This document shows, in pieces, positions 60,356 through 64,000 of a stretch of 64,000 nucleotides of DNA. How positions within the stretch are numbered: the first letter of the stretch is position 1; each line of letters opens with the position of its first letter. Where the stretch lies: positions 888,501 to 952,500 of the forward strand of contig CP102274.1 in the NCBI GenBank assembly GCA_025149285.1, read 5' to 3'. The DNA comes from Hungatella hathewayi (GTDB lineage: Bacteria; Bacillota; Clostridia; Lachnospirales; Lachnospiraceae). The position numbers and the translations under genes are program-made. The notes under the pieces were generated by a model. The model was not told the DNA's origin and ran no database searches. It saw only the letters and a program-made list of their open reading frames with translations.

Positions 60356-61624
60356 TTGGATTCAAGTGACTATATACAGTTGCTTATTTTGATTCTATTG
60401 ATTGGATTGTCTGCATTTTTCTCTTCCGCGGAGACTGCACTTACCACGGTGAATAAAATTCGGATCAGAAACCTGGCAGAGGCGGGCGACAAAAGTGCTG
60501 TTACGCTGACGAAGGTTCTGGAGGACCAGGGTAAGATGCTGAGCGCGATTCTTGTGGGAAACAACGTAGTGAACTTAACGGCTTCCTCCATGTCCACCAC
60601 ACTGGCCATGAATATCTGGAGCAATAAGGCGGTTGGCGTTGCTACCGGCGTTCTGACGCTGGTAATTCTGGTATTCGGTGAGATTTCCCCGAAGACGATT
60701 TCTACCCTGTATTCTGAGAAAATTTCATTAAAATATGCAAAATTCATCTACCTGTTCATGACGGTCATGACACCGGTGATTTATGCGGTCAATGTGCTGT
60801 CCTCCGGTTTTCTGCGCCTTGTCCATGTGGATCCCAACCGGAAGCAGGAGGCCATCACCGAGGATGAGCTGCGCACCATCGTGGAGGTAAGCCACGAAGA
60901 GGGCGTAATCGAATCGGAAGAGAAGAAGATTATTAATAATGTATTCGATTTCGGTGATTCTGTGGCAAAGGATATTATGGTTCCTAGAATCGATATGGCG
61001 ATGGTTGAGGTAGACGCTACCTACGATGAGTTGATCGATATCTTCCGCGAGGAAAAATATACCCGTATGCCCGTATATGAAGAGACGACGGACAACGTAA
61101 TCGGTATCATTAACATGAAGGATGTCCTTCTCATCGACCGGAATGAAGAGTTTCATATCCGTGATCTGCTCCGTGAGCCGCTCTATACATATGAGTATAA
61201 GAACACGGCGGAGCTGATGGTGGAGATGCGCCAGACCAGCAATAACATGATTATTGTGCTGGATGAGTACGGGGCTACGGCCGGAATGATTACTCTGGAG
61301 GACTTACTGGAGGAGATTGTCGGCGAGATTCGGGATGAGTATGATGAGGATGAGGAACAGGAGCTGGTTAAAGTTGGCCCCGGTGAATATGTGGTGGAAG
61401 GTTCCATGAAGCTGGATGATTTGAATGATCAGCTGGAACTGGAACTGGAATCAGAGGATTACGATTCGATTGGCGGCCTGATTATCGGACAGCTGGACCG
61501 CCTTCCGGAAGAAGGCGAGAGCGTCGTCTGTGACGGAATCCGCCTGGTAGTGGACAGGCTGGATAAGAACCGGATCGACCGGGTGCACATGTATCTTCCA
61601 AATGAGCAGAACGTTGACGCGTAA
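60356..61624 (+). CDS. CNNM/CorC-type membrane protein with CBS domains (hemolysin family)
   Basis: 422 residues. TTG 60356 chosen because TAGGAG (60341-60346) would touch a TTG at 60347. DUF21 membrane domain (about 5-190, with LSAFFSSAETALTTVNK), a CBS pair (about 210-330, DIMVPRIDMAMVEVDATYDE and GIINMKDVLL), and a C-terminal CorC_HlyC domain (EYVVEGSMKLDDLN). Family members are linked to magnesium or cobalt transport, not to haemolysis. Its stop is 12 bases before the DsrE-like gene. Confidence 0.92.
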   Translation: MDSSDYIQLLILILLIGLSAFFSSAETALTTVNKIRIRNLAEAGDKSAVTLTKVLEDQGKMLSAILVGNNVVNLTASSMSTTLAMNIWSNKAVGVATGVLTLVILVFGEISPKTISTLYSEKISLKYAKFIYLFMTVMTPVIYAVNVLSSGFLRLVHVDPNRKQEAITEDELRTIVEVSHEEGVIESEEKKIINNVFDFGDSVAKDIMVPRIDMAMVEVDATYDELIDIFREEKYTRMPVYEETTDNVIGIINMKDVLLIDRNEEFHIRDLLREPLYTYEYKNTAELMVEMRQTSNNMIIVLDEYGATAGMITLEDLLEEIVGEIRDEYDEDEEQELVKVGPGEYVVEGSMKLDDLNDQLELELESEDYDSIGGLIIGQLDRLPEEGESVVCDGIRLVVDRLDKNRIDRVHMYLPNEQNVDA

Positions 61625-61636
61625 GGAGGCGGCAGT

Positions 61637-61978
61637 ATGAAGGTGATTTATCATATCGATGAAACGGACCGGTGGCCACTGGTTCTTGGGAATGTGAAGA
61701 ATATGAACGCTTATTATAAAGAGGCGAAGGAGAGCTGCATGATCGAAGTGCTGGCGAATTCGGCAGCGGTGGAGGGATATGCGTTATCATCACCGGAACA
61801 TGAAACAGCGATGAAAACCCTGTCCGAAGAAGGGATAAGATTCGCCGCCTGCGGGAATGCCCTGAAGGGAACCGGCTTGACGAAGGACGATATCTTTGAC
61901 TTCGTAACGGTGGTTCCGGCCGGGGTGGTGGAACTGGCGGAGCGGCAGGCGGAAGGCTATGCCTATATAAGACCGTAA
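61637..61978 (+). CDS. DsrE-family-like small protein
   Basis: 113 residues with AAGGAGG (61623-61629) upstream of ATG 61637. Begins KVIYHIDETDRWPLVLGNVK and has IEVLANSAAVEGY and IRFAACGNALKGTGL, the usual DsrE/F layout with a Cys near residue 76, in place of the sulfur-relay cysteine. Probably in the CNNM operon; function in anaerobic sulfur or redox metabolism is inferred. Confidence 0.82.
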   Translation: MKVIYHIDETDRWPLVLGNVKNMNAYYKEAKESCMIEVLANSAAVEGYALSSPEHETAMKTLSEEGIRFAACGNALKGTGLTKDDIFDFVTVVPAGVVELAERQAEGYAYIRP

Positions 61979-62001
61979 TAATGTGCAAATGATAAGGAAA
62001 A

Positions 62002-62070
62002 TGCCGGAAACACCGGCCTGTGGATCAGAAGTAAGCTCCACAGAGCCGGTGTCTCCGGCACTTGTTTTTA
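62002..62070 (+). terminator. Long terminator hairpin
   Basis: TGCCGGAAACACCGGC and CTGTGGA pair with TCCACAG and GCCGGTGTCTCCGGCA (62002-62060), then TGTTTTTAT. The two genes around it converge. Confidence 0.85.
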
Positions 62071-62121
62071 TATCATAAGTTGGTGCAGCTTGCCTTCAGG
62101 CGACCCGCCGCAGGCGGAGAA

Positions 62122-62481
62122 TCAGCTGATCATCCCGCCGATGGTGCCGCTGGCGGCACAGATAGCCATGGTTGTAAGAATCTGGTTCATCGTTCCGTTC
62201 AGCCCTTTGTTCAGCAAAAAGGAGACCGCCAGAAGCACCAGGAAATAGACGAGTCCCAGGGTCAGTCCCCAGAAAAAACGCCGCTGTCTGATGCTTTTTC
62301 CCATGATGAGACCGCCGATCAGACACGTGATGATGTAGACCGCGTTGACTCCGATGCGGATCTGTCCCTCTTTTAACCGGAATTTATAGAGGGCAAAGGC
62401 CAGAACAACCAGGAGAATTCCGGTCAGTATGTACGAGATGAGCAGGGTTTTTAGGGTGGCCTGCAGCTTTGATTTTTCCAT
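62122..62481 (-). CDS. TIGR04086-like membrane protein
   Basis: 119 residues from ATG 62481, GGGGGAG upstream; ATG 62496 overlaps the ribosome site. Four hydrophobic helices (LLISYILTGILLVVLAFALY and three more, ending GTIGGMIS). Similar in length and layout to the small TIGR04086 family of clostridial membrane proteins of unknown function. Convergent with the DsrE-like gene. Confidence 0.75.
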   Translation of the reverse strand: MEKSKLQATLKTLLISYILTGILLVVLAFALYKFRLKEGQIRIGVNAVYIITCLIGGLIMGKSIRQRRFFWGLTLGLVYFLVLLAVSFLLNKGLNGTMNQILTTMAICAASGTIGGMIS

Positions 62482-62549
62482 TTGTTTCTCCCCCAATCTT
62501 GTCTTCTGGTTCAGTATATTCCGGGGAGGATGGGGTTATTCATAGAAAT

Positions 62550-64000
62550 TTACCGGTCGACCTGCGATGGCGATATTCCAAAATACCGTTTAAAGCACTT
62601 GGAAAAGTAAAAAGCGTCCTGATAGCCAGTCTTTTCAGCTGCTGCCGCGATAGAAAGCCTGCCCCCGCTCAGTAAGTCCCAGGCGTGCTCCATGCGGCAT
62701 TTTGTGATGTACTGCATGACGGAATACTGTTTAATCCGCTTAAAATTGCGGCTTAAATAGGCGGGGCTGATCAGCAGGACAGATGCAATATACTGAAGCC
62801 CCATGTCGGTGCGGCTGTATTCCTGCTCGATCAGTTCGGCGGCCTGGAGCACAATCCGCTGGATCATGGGAACCTCGTCCATCTCCCGGCTCCCGGGGAG
62901 TGAGAGAAAGAGATTCGTAAATTTTTCTTCGATTTCACCCAGGCTGCATCCGTGATAGATGATTCCGGCCGCGGTATAGGCGGAGCCGCCGCTGCCTGAG
63001 AAGAGTTCGATTCCGCTGTGGACTGCGTATTCGATGGCGGCAGAGAGCAGGGAGGAGAGCGCGGATTCCAGGGCAGGAAGTGAAAACTGTTCCTGCCCGA
63101 TGATCTGAAAAACGGAATGAAGGCTGTTTAAGATAACCTGGTGGTCTTTTTTCAGCAGGCCGCCCGCGATTCCCCGTATGGAAGTATTTAGCTGTTCCAG
63201 CGCCTGCTTTTCCGGCAGACGGGTGTGGAAGGCGCCGCTCTCTGTTCCGTAGACGGTGCGGAAGGTAAAAAACTGCAGGGCAGTCTGGTAGGCGGAACTG
63301 ATGGCTGCGGCAAGGCCGTCCTCCCCATTTCCATATCCGCAGACGATATCCTTTGAAAAATTTTCCAAGGCAGCGGCGGAGAGGCGTCCCAGAAAATGAT
63401 CCGGTCCGAAAGGCAGCTGTGTTTGCGGAATGATCAGAACCTGGTGGTTATAAATATCCGTTACCTGGACACAGCCTGATTTTCCGGACAGCAGGCAGCC
63501 GGAGAGATTACCGAGGGCCTGCTGAAAGGAGGAGCGTTCCTGAAAGGAGAGGCTGTGCGTAATCTTTGGCTGGCCGTCGAAGATCACAACGGTACACGGT
63601 GTATCGGGAATTACGCCGAACTCCGCCAGACCGGCACTTTCAGAGCCCAGGGCGTGGCCGGAGAAAATATTCTGGAAGAAGGTATTTTTTTCCACATGCT
63701 CGGCGATGAGGCGGGCTTCCTGCCAGGCCAGGCGCTCCTGTTTTAAATGGTTGTTTTTATCGAGGGTTTCCCGGATTCCTGTTATGGCCTGGATCAGTTC
63801 TTCCGTGTTAATGGGTTTTAATAAGTAATTGGTCACGTTGTATGCGATGGCCTGCCTGGCGTATTCAAAGGTGGCAAATCCGGACAGGATAATGAATTTC
63901 GCCTGACTGTTCTTTTCCTTCATCATGCGGAGAAGCTCCAGTCCGTTGGGACCTGGCATGGAGATGTCCAGAAGGACGAGATCGATGGGGACCGTCTGCA
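62550..64000 (-). CDS. AraC-type response regulator, 5' end outside window
   Basis: At least 483 residues; the frame runs off the window end with no start inside, though an internal ATG at 63959 exists. Receiver domain: DLVLLDISMPGPNGLEL contains the phospho-acceptor Asp (the segment before the ATG), IILSGFATFEYA the Thr/Ser strand, LLKPI the Lys. A 250-residue middle region follows, then a C-terminal AraC HTH (SPAYLSRNFKRIKQ and GYQDAFYFSKCFKRYFG). YesN-like; usually paired with a sensor kinase and controls sugar uptake genes. Confidence 0.9.
   Translation of the reverse strand, partial: QTVPIDLVLLDISMPGPNGLELLRMMKEKNSQAKFIILSGFATFEYARQAIAYNVTNYLLKPINTEELIQAITGIRETLDKNNHLKQERLAWQEARLIAEHVEKNTFFQNIFSGHALGSESAGLAEFGVIPDTPCTVVIFDGQPKITHSLSFQERSSFQQALGNLSGCLLSGKSGCVQVTDIYNHQVLIIPQTQLPFGPDHFLGRLSAAALENFSKDIVCGYGNGEDGLAAAISSAYQTALQFFTFRTVYGTESGAFHTRLPEKQALEQLNTSIRGIAGGLLKKDHQVILNSLHSVFQIIGQEQFSLPALESALSSLLSAAIEYAVHSGIELFSGSGGSAYTAAGIIYHGCSLGEIEEKFTNLFLSLPGSREMDEVPMIQRIVLQAAELIEQEYSRTDMGLQYIASVLLISPAYLSRNFKRIKQYSVMQYITKCRMEHAWDLLSGGRLSIAAAAEKTGYQDAFYFSKCFKRYFGISPSQVDR

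Overview
The window looks like a Gram-positive anaerobe of the Clostridia, most likely Lachnospiraceae. Support comes from strong AGGAGG-type ribosome sites with frequent TTG/GTG starts, a CspA/B/C-like subtilase, a TIGR04086-type membrane protein, an LCP-family cell-wall ligase and a choline-binding-type repeat protein. Species cannot be assigned from the sequence alone. No tRNA, rRNA or CRISPR array was seen.

Layout. (1) About 1-14.4 kb, plus strand: a glycan operon with an FkbM methyltransferase (cut by the window start), three GT4 glycosyltransferases, a polytopic GT-C-like protein, a GT2-GtrA protein split by a frameshift, and then a GDP-D-rhamnose supply block (ManC, Gmd, Rmd, a lipoprotein, a phosphohexomutase). 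The first 8.6 kb is strikingly AT-rich; the supply block is not. (2) 14.4-15.9 kb: decayed IS66 and IS256 remnants at the point where the two operons converge. (3) 15.9-32.6 kb, minus strand: one nearly gap-free operon. It holds a GT4, a Wzm/Wzt-type ABC exporter, two bimodular GT2-GT4 enzymes flanking an FkbM methyltransferase with a 35-residue-repeat coiled coil, a large GT-C-like protein, an FAD oxidoreductase, two polyprenyl-phosphate GT2s, an SDR, a sugar isomerase-like protein and a pair of SMR/ArnE-F-like flippase subunits. (4) 32.8-37.3 kb: a lone GT2, then a low-density accessory patch with a Com-like zinc ribbon, a sigma-like factor and small coiled-coil proteins. (5) 37.6-40.1 kb: a secreted cell-wall-binding repeat protein and a tyrosine recombinase, followed by a short repeat-rich promoter region. 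(6) 40.1-54.2 kb, plus strand, higher GC: a second glycan operon with a TPP-dependent enzyme, two SDR epimerases, a C-methyltransferase-like protein, three GT2 proteins, a WcaJ-type initiating transferase and an LCP protein. Two unusual intergenic hairpin elements interrupt it. (7) 54.3-64 kb: housekeeping or stress genes (HtrA, a divergent ClpX, an S8 peptidase, LspA-like, CNNM/CBS protein, DsrE-like, TIGR04086-like, an AraC-type response regulator cut by the window end).

How it may work together (inference). GDP-D-rhamnose, made from mannose-1-phosphate, would feed bimodular transferases building a polymer exported by the ABC transporter. The coiled-coil methyltransferase is placed where a chain-terminating molecular ruler would be, as in the E. 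coli O9a WbdA/WbdD system. The GT2 / SMR or GtrA / GT-C sets look like extracytoplasmic side-chain decoration modules. The second operon probably makes a different glycan, started by the WcaJ-type enzyme, carrying a branched or C-methylated sugar and attached to peptidoglycan by the LCP protein. The recombinase and its repeat array sit exactly upstream of that operon and may control it.
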